A stretch of DNA of 64,000 nucleotides from Phycisphaerales bacterium UBA7800 (GTDB lineage Bacteria > Planctomycetota > Phycisphaerae > Phycisphaerales > Phycisphaeraceae). The stretch spans positions 23,622 to 87,621 of the forward strand of contig DLCK01000059.1 in NCBI GenBank assembly GCA_002480565.1. The letters run 5' to 3'. A program made the translations under genes and the position numbers. Under the pieces are notes generated by a model that made no database searches, had not been told where the DNA came from, and saw only the letters and a program-made list of their open reading frames with translations. Position 1 is the stretch's first letter; each line of letters starts with the position of its first letter. This document shows positions 18,405 to 26,671 of this stretch, one piece after another.

Positions 18405-18805
18405 CGACAAAGTGGCGTGTCCTTTCGACTTCGATCAGGCCATCAACCAACAGGTGACAGACCATAAGCAAAGGCATTGTAACCAATTGACAAGGCTTGT
18501 CTGCTCCAATAGGCCGATTCAATTGAGGTCTTCGTAAAATCAGGATCTATTTTTCACCGCCAGACGCCAAGAACCCAAAGAGGATAAACCAAGTTTAAAC
18601 CACATATCCACAAGACACAGAATCGCAAAAAACCTTAATTCAAATTGATTATTGGCATTCTCTTCTGATCTTGGCGTTCTTGACGCCTTGGCGGTAAAAA
18701 AAAGAATTGGTTTTTTCAAAAGTCTCCAACAGCCTTGCCAACAACCAGCCATTGAATTAACCCCATTTGGCACACCGGCTCACATGCCTCTACAATAATA
18801 CGACT
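18405..18805. other. Divergent intergenic region of about 400 bp
   Basis: This separates the minus-strand membrane-protein run from nuoD and should hold promoters for both. No strong promoter was seen. It contains an inverted-repeat element listed separately. Confidence 0.6.
18550..18700. repeat. MITE-like inverted repeat, about 150 bp
   Basis: Left arm 18550-18584 begins TTTTTCACCGCCAGACGCCA. The right arm (18668-18700), read on the other strand, begins TTTTTACCGCCAAGGCGTCA. They align over about 35 bp with a few mismatches and one-base gaps. The 83-bp interior is AT-rich and codes for nothing. The layout is that of a short non-autonomous mobile or dispersed intergenic element. No second copy is seen in this window. 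Confidence 0.6.
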
Positions 18806-20011
18806 ATGACCACCACAGATACCCACCAGACCGAATTTCTCATCGCTACCCCAGACGGCGTCGGCCCCGTTGCAGGCGACGGCAAGCAAGTCGACGTCCG
18901 CACAGAGGAAATGCTCGTCAACATGGGCCCGCAACATCCATCAACACATGGCGTGTTGCGCATCGTCCTGCGAACCGATGGCGAGATGGTTCTCGAAGCT
19001 GTCCCGCATATTGGGTATCTGCATCGCTGTGCTGAAAAGATCGGCGAGAACGTGGCCTACTTCCAGTACGTCCCATACACCGACCGTATGGACTACCTGG
19101 CAGCCATGAATGAAAACTGGACTTGGTGTCATGCTGTCGAAAAACTTGCAGGCTTGGAACTGCCTCGCCGTGCCGAGTTGATCCGCGTGCTCATTGGTGA
19201 GCTTGGTCGTATCGGTTCTCACCTGGTGAGTTTCGGGACTTATGGTTTGGACATTGGTGCCTTTACGCCGTTCCTCTATGCCTTTCGTGAACGTGAGTAT
19301 GTGTTGGATCTTTTCGAAATGCTCTGCGGTGCCCGTCTGACCTACAGCTTCTTTACCATTGGCGGTACGACTTATGACCTGCCTGAGAATTATCTCGACA
19401 AGGTTACCGAGTTCATGGACTACTTTGAACCCAAAATCAAAGAGTACAACGACCTGCTGACCTACAACAAAATTTTCATCAAGCGCACCGCAGACGTCGG
19501 CGTGCTGAGTCCTGAAATTTGTACCCAGTATGCCATCACCGGCCCGGTCCTGCGTGGCAGTGGTATTGCCTACGATCTCCGCCGCGATCTGCCTTACGGC
19601 CTGTATGACGAATTCGACTTTGATGTCATCGTCGGTGACGGTGAAATGGGCACGCTCGGCGACTGTTGGGATCGTTACATGGTCCGCATGAAGGAGATGG
19701 TCGAAAGCTGCAAGATCGTCCGCCAGGCCATCGCCAAGCTCAAGGATGCCACCGGCGATTACCGTCTGAAGGTTGGCCGAAACTTCAAACCTGCCGATGG
19801 TGAAATCTACGTCGAAACCGAAAACCCCCGTGGCGTTCTGGGCTTCTATCTCGAATCCCAGGGCGGCCCCATGCCATACCGCGCCAAAGCCCGTGCCGCG
19901 ACATTCTGCAACTTATCCGTCACCGAAGAAGTCTGCAAAGACGTCCTCTTATCCGACGTCCCTGCCATCATCGGCTCCATCGATATCGTCATGGGACAAG
20001 TGGATCGGTAA
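18806..20011 (+). CDS. nuoD: NADH-quinone oxidoreductase subunit D (49-kDa subunit)
   Basis: This is the 49-kDa subunit of complex I, which lines the quinone site in the peripheral arm. The 401 residues have the family blocks GPQHPSTHGVLR, HIGYLHRCAEK, YTDRMDYLAAM, LIGELGRIGSHL, ITGPVLRGSG and the conserved end DIVMGQVDR, so it is full length. Start ATG 18806 gives the usual short N-terminal extension; an in-frame TTG at 18767 is less likely. No other nuo gene is in the window, whereas nuoD usually lies between nuoC and nuoE or nuoH. A detached nuoD is unusual and means that the other subunits are elsewhere on the chromosome. Confidence 0.95.
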   Translation: MTTTDTHQTEFLIATPDGVGPVAGDGKQVDVRTEEMLVNMGPQHPSTHGVLRIVLRTDGEMVLEAVPHIGYLHRCAEKIGENVAYFQYVPYTDRMDYLAAMNENWTWCHAVEKLAGLELPRRAELIRVLIGELGRIGSHLVSFGTYGLDIGAFTPFLYAFREREYVLDLFEMLCGARLTYSFFTIGGTTYDLPENYLDKVTEFMDYFEPKIKEYNDLLTYNKIFIKRTADVGVLSPEICTQYAITGPVLRGSGIAYDLRRDLPYGLYDEFDFDVIVGDGEMGTLGDCWDRYMVRMKEMVESCKIVRQAIAKLKDATGDYRLKVGRNFKPADGEIYVETENPRGVLGFYLESQGGPMPYRAKARAATFCNLSVTEEVCKDVLLSDVPAIIGSIDIVMGQVDR

Positions 20012-20060
20012 GGTGTGTTTAACTGATTAACAAAACGCAGCAAGAGGGGGATGTGCTGCA

Positions 20061-20609
20061 ATGAAGATATATCAGCTTGATGAAAATCAAATACACCAGC
20101 TTCGACAATGCGAAGTTGTGAATTGGCACAACGAATTAATGATATTGGCTCAAGTTCATCTTATTGATGGGCGTATAGAGCCAGCTGTATTTACCTGTGC
20201 AGTTTCTTCTGAACCCACCACATCTAATTCAAATTTTTTGAATGATTTGCCACCGAGTATGTTACGCTTTCAAAGAAACCGCCGTGAGTTAGTTGTTTTT
20301 GAGCATCCACTGATATTGCCTAGTTCAACAAGCCTTCCGTTTGATATTTTTCAGCAAGTCCAGATGGGTGATTATTCCGCAGGGCCATGGACTGATTACA
20401 ATCGTTTCGGATTAAAAATAACGGGGCATGATGAAATGGCTTGTACGGTGAATTCATGTGATCGGTATATTTTTGTGAAGTATCCAGAGGGAATCTCAAG
20501 CTCAATGATTCAAGCTGTTGTTCCATATCCACAAAATGCAAAAGAATTGTCCTCAATATCACCTTGCCATTTCGAAGTCTGTGAGACATCTTGGGAACAA
20601 TTAGATTGA
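20061..20609 (+). CDS. Hypothetical protein, AT-rich gene
   Basis: This is a 182-residue soluble protein with no signal peptide, membrane segment or recognised domain. The coding sequence is clearly more AT-rich than both neighbours, which suggests recent acquisition or low expression. It begins 49 bp after nuoD and ends 22 bp before the SDR gene on the same strand, with GAGGGGG upstream of the ATG. It may be cotranscribed with nuoD, but no functional link can be seen. Confidence 0.6.
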   Translation: MKIYQLDENQIHQLRQCEVVNWHNELMILAQVHLIDGRIEPAVFTCAVSSEPTTSNSNFLNDLPPSMLRFQRNRRELVVFEHPLILPSSTSLPFDIFQQVQMGDYSAGPWTDYNRFGLKITGHDEMACTVNSCDRYIFVKYPEGISSSMIQAVVPYPQNAKELSSISPCHFEVCETSWEQLD

Positions 20610-20631
20610 ATTAGTTGGTTGGAACCAAATC

Positions 20632-21567
20632 TTGAACACTCCTCAAAACATCCTCATCCTCGGCGGCAGCGGTTTTCTCAGTGGCACGATTGCACGCCTT
20701 GCAGCTGAGCTAGGCCATCATGTGACTATCGTCACCCGTGGCAATAAACCGATTCCTCAAGGTGTGACGGCATTGCAGGTTGACCGCAGTGATCGAGCAG
20801 CGTTTGCCAAATTGATCCAGCAGCAGAAAACCACATGGGATCTTGTGGTCGATGCGATAGCATTTAATCCTGAAGATGCTCAGCAGGATGTGGAAGTCTT
20901 TGCTGGCCAAACCAAACGCTTCGTGCTGGTGTCCACGGACTTTGTTTACGATCCGAATCATCGCAACATTCCACAAACCGAAACTGATGCGCATTACACC
21001 ACCGAAGGCTACGGTGGGAAAAAGCGGCAGGCAGAATTAATCCTTGAACAGGCTGATACAGCTATGCTGCCTTGGACAGTTCTGCGACCATCGCACATCT
21101 TTGGCCCCGGCTCACTTTTTGGATGTATACCGTTATGCAGTCGTGATCCGCAACTCATTGAGGACATTTGCCAACACAAACCGTTGACACTGGTTGAAGG
21201 TGGGCGTTTGCTTCAGCATCCGATTTATGCACCTGATCTGGCGATGACCATTCTCAGTGCGATGACCGATCAAAAATCCGTTGGCAAGATACTCAACATT
21301 GCTGGCCCGGATCACTTTGAATCCCATGTGTATTACAGCACGCTAGGTAAACTGCTTGATCGCGATGTCACGATCGAGTCTATCTCCGCAGCAGATTTTC
21401 TGGCAGACCATCCGGACAAGGCGCCGTTTTGCTGTGACCGGATATATGATCTGACTGCGCTTGAACAAACCGATCTATCTATTCCCAAGACATCTCTTGA
21501 AGAGGGTCTTAAGCAGATGCTTGTGAGTATCTCAAAGCCGTTCAATCCGAACGCTTCGGGATGTTGA
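20632..21567 (+). CDS. NAD-dependent epimerase/dehydratase (extended SDR)
   Basis: The 311-residue protein has a Rossmann motif GGSGFLSG at the N-terminus (G-x2-G-x2-G), the VSTDFVYD strand with the catalytic Ser/Thr, and YGGKKRQAE supplying Tyr-x3-Lys. It then has LRPSHIFGPGS as in sugar-nucleotide epimerases and isoflavone-reductase-like relatives. The start is TTG 20632; no other start in the frame leaves the nucleotide-binding motif intact. The substrate is unknown. Nucleoside-diphosphate sugar is the likely class, but the protein also resembles the mRNA-binding/epimerase-like SDR group (CSP41 type). Confidence 0.75.
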   Translation: MNTPQNILILGGSGFLSGTIARLAAELGHHVTIVTRGNKPIPQGVTALQVDRSDRAAFAKLIQQQKTTWDLVVDAIAFNPEDAQQDVEVFAGQTKRFVLVSTDFVYDPNHRNIPQTETDAHYTTEGYGGKKRQAELILEQADTAMLPWTVLRPSHIFGPGSLFGCIPLCSRDPQLIEDICQHKPLTLVEGGRLLQHPIYAPDLAMTILSAMTDQKSVGKILNIAGPDHFESHVYYSTLGKLLDRDVTIESISAADFLADHPDKAPFCCDRIYDLTALEQTDLSIPKTSLEEGLKQMLVSISKPFNPNASGC

Positions 21568-21606
21568 TACTCATTTGCATGACATGACCGCGGATCAGTG
21601 AGCAGA

Positions 21607-22068
21607 TCAGTGGTGTGTCAGGCTTGGCAAGTGTAAATGTTGCACAATGGACTTAAACTGCCCGATGATTTTCGCATGTGATTCAGGAACAGCAGCACAG
21701 CGTTTTTTGAGTCGAGTCACCGGGTTGTTGTCATGATCCACGACACGGTGTACGGATAGTTTCTGATTCATCTGAGTGAGTTCCAGAATTTCAAAAACCG
21801 AGTCGTTAACTTGAGCCAGGGTGACAGTGCCTTTGTTTTGTATGGTCTGCTCAAGTAGATGGATCAAGCCTCTGAGAAAAAGTGACGAAATGTATTCGAC
21901 CTTTTTCAAATCAAGGATGATGGTAATACCCGGATGCGTTTGAGCGCATTGATTCAGATACACAAAGATAAGCCGCAGGTCCGAGCGTTTTGAGAGTTGT
22001 GTTGTCAGAAAGGTGCAACAAATCACGTTATCGTGAAAACAAACATCGACGAGAGGTTGACGTTTCAT
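21607..22068 (-). CDS. STAS-domain protein (anti-sigma factor antagonist-like)
   Basis: A STAS fold covers residues 1-110 of this 153-residue protein: beta strands, ILDLKKVEYISSLFLRGL with the serine where SpoIIAA-type antagonists are phosphorylated, and a final helix. The remaining 40 residues are basic. Such proteins switch anti-sigma factors or signal in stressosomes. No kinase or sigma factor lies nearby. ATG 22068 overlaps the stop of a short upstream frame (ATGA), suggesting translational coupling. Confidence 0.65.
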   Translation of the reverse strand: MKRQPLVDVCFHDNVICCTFLTTQLSKRSDLRLIFVYLNQCAQTHPGITIILDLKKVEYISSLFLRGLIHLLEQTIQNKGTVTLAQVNDSVFEILELTQMNQKLSVHRVVDHDNNPVTRLKKRCAAVPESHAKIIGQFKSIVQHLHLPSLTHH

Positions 22069-22256
22069 GGGATGCCTCCTTCATCAATTCGTTTGGCTGT
22101 CTTTGGGCCAAACAAGTCCGCCGGATTCATCATCATAAATAAACTTGCATAGCCTTGGACCTCCTTCTTGTACTGCATGACATGACGTTTGACACGCATG
22201 ACATGTCTGAACAAATGAGGCTCCGGATCATGGTTGGGGGAGGAAGAATTTTCCAA
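22065..22256 (-). CDS. Possible small protein coupled to the STAS gene
   Basis: The frame has 63 codons, rich in histidine, methionine and basic residues, with no known domain. Its stop overlaps the STAS start as ATGA, the main reason to list it. The only full-length start is TTG 22256 with no good ribosome site. An internal ATG (MRVKRHVMQ) could be used instead. It could be just a leader region. Confidence 0.3.
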   Translation of the reverse strand: MENSSSPNHDPEPHLFRHVMRVKRHVMQYKKEVQGYASLFMMMNPADLFGPKTAKRIDEGGIP

Positions 22257-22577
22257 GAAACCGGAAGTATTACAGTTCAGTAAAGAACAGTTTAAAAATG
22301 GTCAAGATGACCTGAATGACTGCTACTATTATCTTCGATTCGTATCAGTAAGTAAATGATAAATAATGCGTATTATCACTGATTTTAAGGGTATTTAATG
22401 AATCTTGTTCTGTCACTTAAGCTGATATCATGTTCACTGGATATGATTTGGAAATCTATTTATATCCGGCAACCCATGCAATAAATACAAAGTCTATGCA
22501 CTTACAAAATTGTTCAATACAAAAGTATGCTTGGACACTTGCTTATGCGATGGTGATATTGCGTTTGTTGATCGATT
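22257..22577. other. 321-bp AT-rich intergenic gap
   Basis: It lies between ettA and the STAS pair. It should hold the STAS promoter on the minus strand. No gene, hairpin with T-tract or clear operator is seen. Confidence 0.5.
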
Positions 22578-24260
22578 TTATCGTGTCAACGTGCGATACT
22601 TCACGCGATGAGGTCTGTCCGCATCGGCACCCAATCGTCGTTTGCGGTCTGCTTCGTAGGCAGAGAAGTTGCCTTCGTACCAGTGGGTTTTGGAGTCTCC
22701 TTCAAACGCGAGGATATGTGTAGCCAAGCGGTCAAGGAACCATCGGTCATGGCTGATGACCACTGCACAACCTGCGAATGTCTCTAACGCATCTTCCAGT
22801 GCTCGCATGGTATTCACGTCCAGGTCGTTGGTCGGTTCGTCGAGCAGTAACACATTGGCGCCTGCTTTGAGCATCCGTGCCAAGTGCACGCGGTTGCGTT
22901 GTCCGCCTGAGAGTGTGCCTACGGGTTGTTGTTGGTCACTGCCTGTGAACCCGAAACTGGCGGTGTAGGCTCGTGCGTTGACATCTTGATTCCCAAGGCG
23001 GAAGGTTTCCTGCCCATCTGCGATGGCGGACCACACGGCGGCCTTGTCATCCAGCGCATCACGCGATTGTTCGACGTAAGCACATTTGACGGTGTCTGCG
23101 ATGCGCATTTCGCCGCCGTCGGCTTGTTCTTGACCGGTGATGATTCTAAACAAGGTGGTCTTACCTGCACCATTGGCACCAATGATACCCACGATACCAT
23201 TGGGCGGGAGATTAAAGGACAGGTCTTCGAAAATGATGCGGTCATCATAGGTCTTGCTTAAGCCGTTTGCCTGGATCACCAAGTCGCCAAGTCGCGGGCC
23301 GGCAGGGATGAAAATTTCGACATCCTTAGCGCGGCGTTCACTGTTTTCCTTGACCATTTTGTCATACGCAGCCAAACGCGATTTACTCTTGGCTTGCCTT
23401 GCCTGAGGACTTTGGCGGACCCATTCCAGTTCATGTTGCAGGGCTTTGCGTCGCAGCGATTCCTGTTTTTCTTCCAACGCCAATCGCGCGGACTTTTGTT
23501 CAAGCCAACTGGTATAGTTGCCTTTCCATGGGATACCTTGCCCGCGGTCGAGTTCCAGAATCCAGCCTGCAACGTTATCCAGAAAGTAACGATCATGCGT
23601 CACCGCAATGACGGTGCCTTCATAACGCTGTAGGTGTTGTTCAAGCCATCCGACGGACTCTGCATCAAGATGGTTGGTCGGTTCATCGAGCAGCAGGATG
23701 TCGGGCTTTTCCAGCAGCAGGCGACATAAGGCCACACGTCGCTTCTCGCCGCCTGAGAGCTTCTCCACCGGTGAATCACTGGCCGGGCAGCGCAGAGCAT
23801 CCATCGCCTGTTCAAGTTGACTGTCGATGTCCCAGGCGTTGGCAGCTTCGATCTTGTCCTGCAACTCGCCTTGCTTGTCGAGGAGCTTCATCATCTGGTC
23901 ATCATCCATCGGCTCAGCGAGCTGGTCGGAGATGGTGTTGAATTCATCAAGCAGGTCCATGGTCTCCTGCATACCTCGACGGACTTCGTCGATGACGGTG
24001 GGGCCTTGGAGTTGCGGTTCCTGTGGGAGCAGTCCGACGGTATAGCCGGGAGTGATCTGGATTTGGCCGTCGAACTTCTTGTCAATACCCGCGAGGATAC
24101 GCAGCAGTGACGACTTGCCTGACCCGTTAAGTCCTAGCACGCCGATTTTCGCACCATAAAAGTAGGACAGGTTAATGTCCTTGAGTACGGTTTTTTTCTC
24201 GTACGTCTTGGAGACGTCGATCATGGAATAGATAATTTTGTTTGGGGGAGTATTTGCCAT
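22578..24260 (-). CDS. ettA: Energy-dependent translational throttle protein EttA (ABC-F)
   Basis: The 560 residues carry two ABC ATPase domains without membrane segments. They contain Walker A GLNGSGKSS and GANGAGKTT, signatures LSGGEKRR and LSGGQRNR, and Walker B LLLDEPTNHLD and LLLDEPTNDLD. Between them lies the charged arm and P-site tRNA-interaction linker (ALQHELEWVRQSPQARQAKSKSR) typical of EttA. EttA binds the ribosomal E site and senses the ATP/ADP ratio to gate the first step of elongation. Length and motifs match the family fully. It is transcribed alone on the minus strand, divergent from transketolase. Confidence 0.93.
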   Translation of the reverse strand: MANTPPNKIIYSMIDVSKTYEKKTVLKDINLSYFYGAKIGVLGLNGSGKSSLLRILAGIDKKFDGQIQITPGYTVGLLPQEPQLQGPTVIDEVRRGMQETMDLLDEFNTISDQLAEPMDDDQMMKLLDKQGELQDKIEAANAWDIDSQLEQAMDALRCPASDSPVEKLSGGEKRRVALCRLLLEKPDILLLDEPTNHLDAESVGWLEQHLQRYEGTVIAVTHDRYFLDNVAGWILELDRGQGIPWKGNYTSWLEQKSARLALEEKQESLRRKALQHELEWVRQSPQARQAKSKSRLAAYDKMVKENSERRAKDVEIFIPAGPRLGDLVIQANGLSKTYDDRIIFEDLSFNLPPNGIVGIIGANGAGKTTLFRIITGQEQADGGEMRIADTVKCAYVEQSRDALDDKAAVWSAIADGQETFRLGNQDVNARAYTASFGFTGSDQQQPVGTLSGGQRNRVHLARMLKAGANVLLLDEPTNDLDVNTMRALEDALETFAGCAVVISHDRWFLDRLATHILAFEGDSKTHWYEGNFSAYEADRKRRLGADADRPHRVKYRTLTR

Positions 24261-24485
24261 AGGTGGGAGATTATCGCTTTTTTAAGCATGTTGTCACCTT
24301 TGAGTGCTGATGCTATGATTTGATGCTCTTGATTTTGAGAATGAATCACCTCATAAATGACTTGAATCCAGACAACGACGTCTTGAAATGAGTGCCGACT
24401 TTTTTTGACTCGGCGGCGGCTATCCGCATAATTAGCCGTTCCCGCAAACGGTAATAACAACCTCAACCCTTGTGAGAGCTAAAAA

Positions 24486-26420
24486 ATGCCCATCACCATT
24501 GACAGTAAAGATTTCCCCATTGACTTGTCTGCGTTCCGTCGCATTGCGTTGGATCCGACAGTGACCAAGCTGACCGATCAACAGCTTGAAGATTTGAAAT
24601 TCAACATCCAGCTTTGCCGTGATGCCATTGTGCTTTTCACCGCAGTAGCTGATGGCAAGGGACTTGGTGGTCATACCGGCGGCCCGTTCGACACCGTGCC
24701 TGAAACGCTCATCGCTTATGGCTTTATTGAACATGCTCGTCAAACCAGCAGCGACAACATCGTCCCCATCTTCTTTGATGAAGCAGGGCACCGCGTGGCC
24801 ACGCAGTATCTCATGTCCGTCCTCGAAGGCGACATGCCGGCTGAAAAATTGATGCACTACCGCGAATACCTATCGCACCTGCCCGGTCATCCTGAAAAGG
24901 GATTCACCCCCGGCGTCAAGTTCTCCTCCGGTCGACTGGGACACATGTGGCCCATGGTCAACGGTGTGGCGATGGCCAATCCCGGCAAGGTGACGTTTAT
25001 GCTCGGTTCCGATGGTTCGCAGATGGAAGGCAACGATGCCGAAGCCGCCCGCCTGTGTGTGGCTCAGAACCTTAATGTCAAACTCATGCTCGATGACAAC
25101 GATGTGACCATTGCAGCCCATCCCTCCGAGTACATGCCCGGTTTTGATCTGGCCAAGACCCTCGCTGGACACGGACTGAAAGTCTGCATCGGTGATGGCG
25201 AAGACCTCAAGAGTCTCTACACCCGCATGGCCACCGCTTTCACCTTTGATGGTCCCGTGGCCATGATCAACAAACGCAAGATGTGTCCGGGCATCGAAGG
25301 TCTTGAAGGTTCCTGTCACGGTCATGATGTGATCAAGGTTGCTACCGCCATTGACTATCTTGAAAAGCGCGGTTTGACCGCTGCCGTCGAAGCACTCAAA
25401 AATCTGGACAAGGGACCGTCCAAACCGACCTACAAAGGTTCCACCGGTTCAGGCAAAAACCGCTCGGCCTTTGGCAAAGTTGTCAACGGCATTCTCGAAA
25501 AAATGTCCGCCCAACAACGCAGCGAATCCGTCCGAGTCTTTGACTGTGACCTTGAAGGTTCCTGCGGCTTGGATGCCATCCACAAAGCCTATCCCGAAAT
25601 TTTTGTCTCCGCAGGCATCATGGAACGGGGTAACTTCTCCGCCGCCGCTGGCTTTGGTTTTGAAGCCGGCAAACAGGGCATCTTCGGTACATTCTCCGCA
25701 TTTCTGGAAATGATCATCTCCGAAGCCACCATGGCCCGACTCAACGGCTCAAACGTGCTCTCGCACTTTAGCCACGCCGGCTGTGATGACATGGCGGATA
25801 ACACCTGTCACTTCGGCATCAACAACCTGTTCGCGGCTAACGGTCTTCCTGATGAAGGCAAAGACACCACCCGCGTCTACTTCCCGGCAGATCAACACCA
25901 ATTCGCCAAGTGCGTCACCAAAATTTTCAACGATCCGGGACTGCGTTTTGTCTTCTCAACCCGAAGTGCGGTTCCCGATATTCTTGATGATAATGACAAT
26001 GTACTTTTTGGTGATGGCTATGAATTCCAAGTCGGCAAAGATGACATCGTCCGTGAAGGCACCGCTGGCTACATCGTCAGTTTCGGTGACACGCTCTATC
26101 GTGCACTCGATGCAGTGATCACACTCAAGGAGCAGGGCATTGACGTGGGCCTCATCAACAAGACCACGCTCAACGTCATGGATGAAGACATGATGGCCAA
26201 ACTCGCCAAGGCACCTGCGGTCATGGTCGTTGAGTCCTTCAACGTCAACACCGGCTTGGGTTGCAAGTTCGGCACCGAACTGCTCAAACGCGGGTTCACC
26301 GGTAAGTACACCAACATCGGCATCAACAAAGAAGGCTCCGGCGGACTCTGGCAGCAACACGGTTACCAAGGCATCGACACCGACGGCATCCAACAAACCT
26401 TCAAAACCCTCAAAGGCTAA
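24486..26420 (+). CDS. Transketolase
   Basis: This 644-residue thiamine diphosphate enzyme transfers two-carbon units in the pentose phosphate pathway. The cofactor-binding motif is GSDGSQMEGNDAEAARL...NVKLMLDDND (GDG...N form). The pyrimidine domain begins near FGKVVNGIL, has the activating glutamate in AGIMERGNFS, and is followed by the C-terminal domain. The substrate-channel motif reads GHTGGPFDT rather than the GHPGAPMG of classical enzymes, so it belongs to a divergent subgroup. The exact sugar-phosphate specificity may differ. The gene stands alone and is followed by two hairpins. Confidence 0.85.
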   Translation: MPITIDSKDFPIDLSAFRRIALDPTVTKLTDQQLEDLKFNIQLCRDAIVLFTAVADGKGLGGHTGGPFDTVPETLIAYGFIEHARQTSSDNIVPIFFDEAGHRVATQYLMSVLEGDMPAEKLMHYREYLSHLPGHPEKGFTPGVKFSSGRLGHMWPMVNGVAMANPGKVTFMLGSDGSQMEGNDAEAARLCVAQNLNVKLMLDDNDVTIAAHPSEYMPGFDLAKTLAGHGLKVCIGDGEDLKSLYTRMATAFTFDGPVAMINKRKMCPGIEGLEGSCHGHDVIKVATAIDYLEKRGLTAAVEALKNLDKGPSKPTYKGSTGSGKNRSAFGKVVNGILEKMSAQQRSESVRVFDCDLEGSCGLDAIHKAYPEIFVSAGIMERGNFSAAAGFGFEAGKQGIFGTFSAFLEMIISEATMARLNGSNVLSHFSHAGCDDMADNTCHFGINNLFAANGLPDEGKDTTRVYFPADQHQFAKCVTKIFNDPGLRFVFSTRSAVPDILDDNDNVLFGDGYEFQVGKDDIVREGTAGYIVSFGDTLYRALDAVITLKEQGIDVGLINKTTLNVMDEDMMAKLAKAPAVMVVESFNVNTGLGCKFGTELLKRGFTGKYTNIGINKEGSGGLWQQHGYQGIDTDGIQQTFKTLKG

Positions 26421-26452
26421 AAACAAGCCAACTGCGAACAATTGCACACTAA

Positions 26453-26480
26453 AGCCCGCGGGACTTCAGTCCCCAGGGCT
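26453..26480 (+). repeat. REP-like hairpin downstream of transketolase
   Basis: Outer AGCCC/GGGCT and inner GGGACT/AGTCCC stems with a TC loop. It resembles short palindromic units scattered between genes in many bacteria. TTAAAAA follows but no T-tract, so its role as a terminator is doubtful. Confidence 0.5.
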
Positions 26481-26565
26481 GCCTTAAAAATATGAATTAA
26501 AAACAACACATGAATCAATAACCACGGTTCAAACTTCCGGGGGAATCTGCAAATTTTGCGAATTC

Positions 26566-26597
26566 ACAACAGGCTGCCCACTTCGGCAGCCTGTTGT
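26566..26597 (+). terminator. Strong hairpin, possible terminator after transketolase
   Basis: A perfect 13-bp stem ACAACAGGCTGCC with GGCAGCCTGTTGT encloses a six-base loop. No T-run follows on the plus strand, so it may stabilise or end the transketolase transcript by another route. Confidence 0.5.
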
Positions 26598-26671
26598 CAT
26601 ATCATGAAAGGCTATACCTGTTGACGTACAATACAGGTTTAAGAAATTCGTGATACCAAGGTTTTTAAAGC

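Noticed and set aside
22430..22723. Plus-strand open frame of 97 codons before ettA
   Set aside because: Its second half is antisense to ettA and there is no ribosome site or similarity.
24391..24452. GCCGA/TCGGC and CCGTT/AACGG small hairpins before transketolase
   Set aside because: Five-base stems with long loops; too weak for a riboswitch or attenuator claim.
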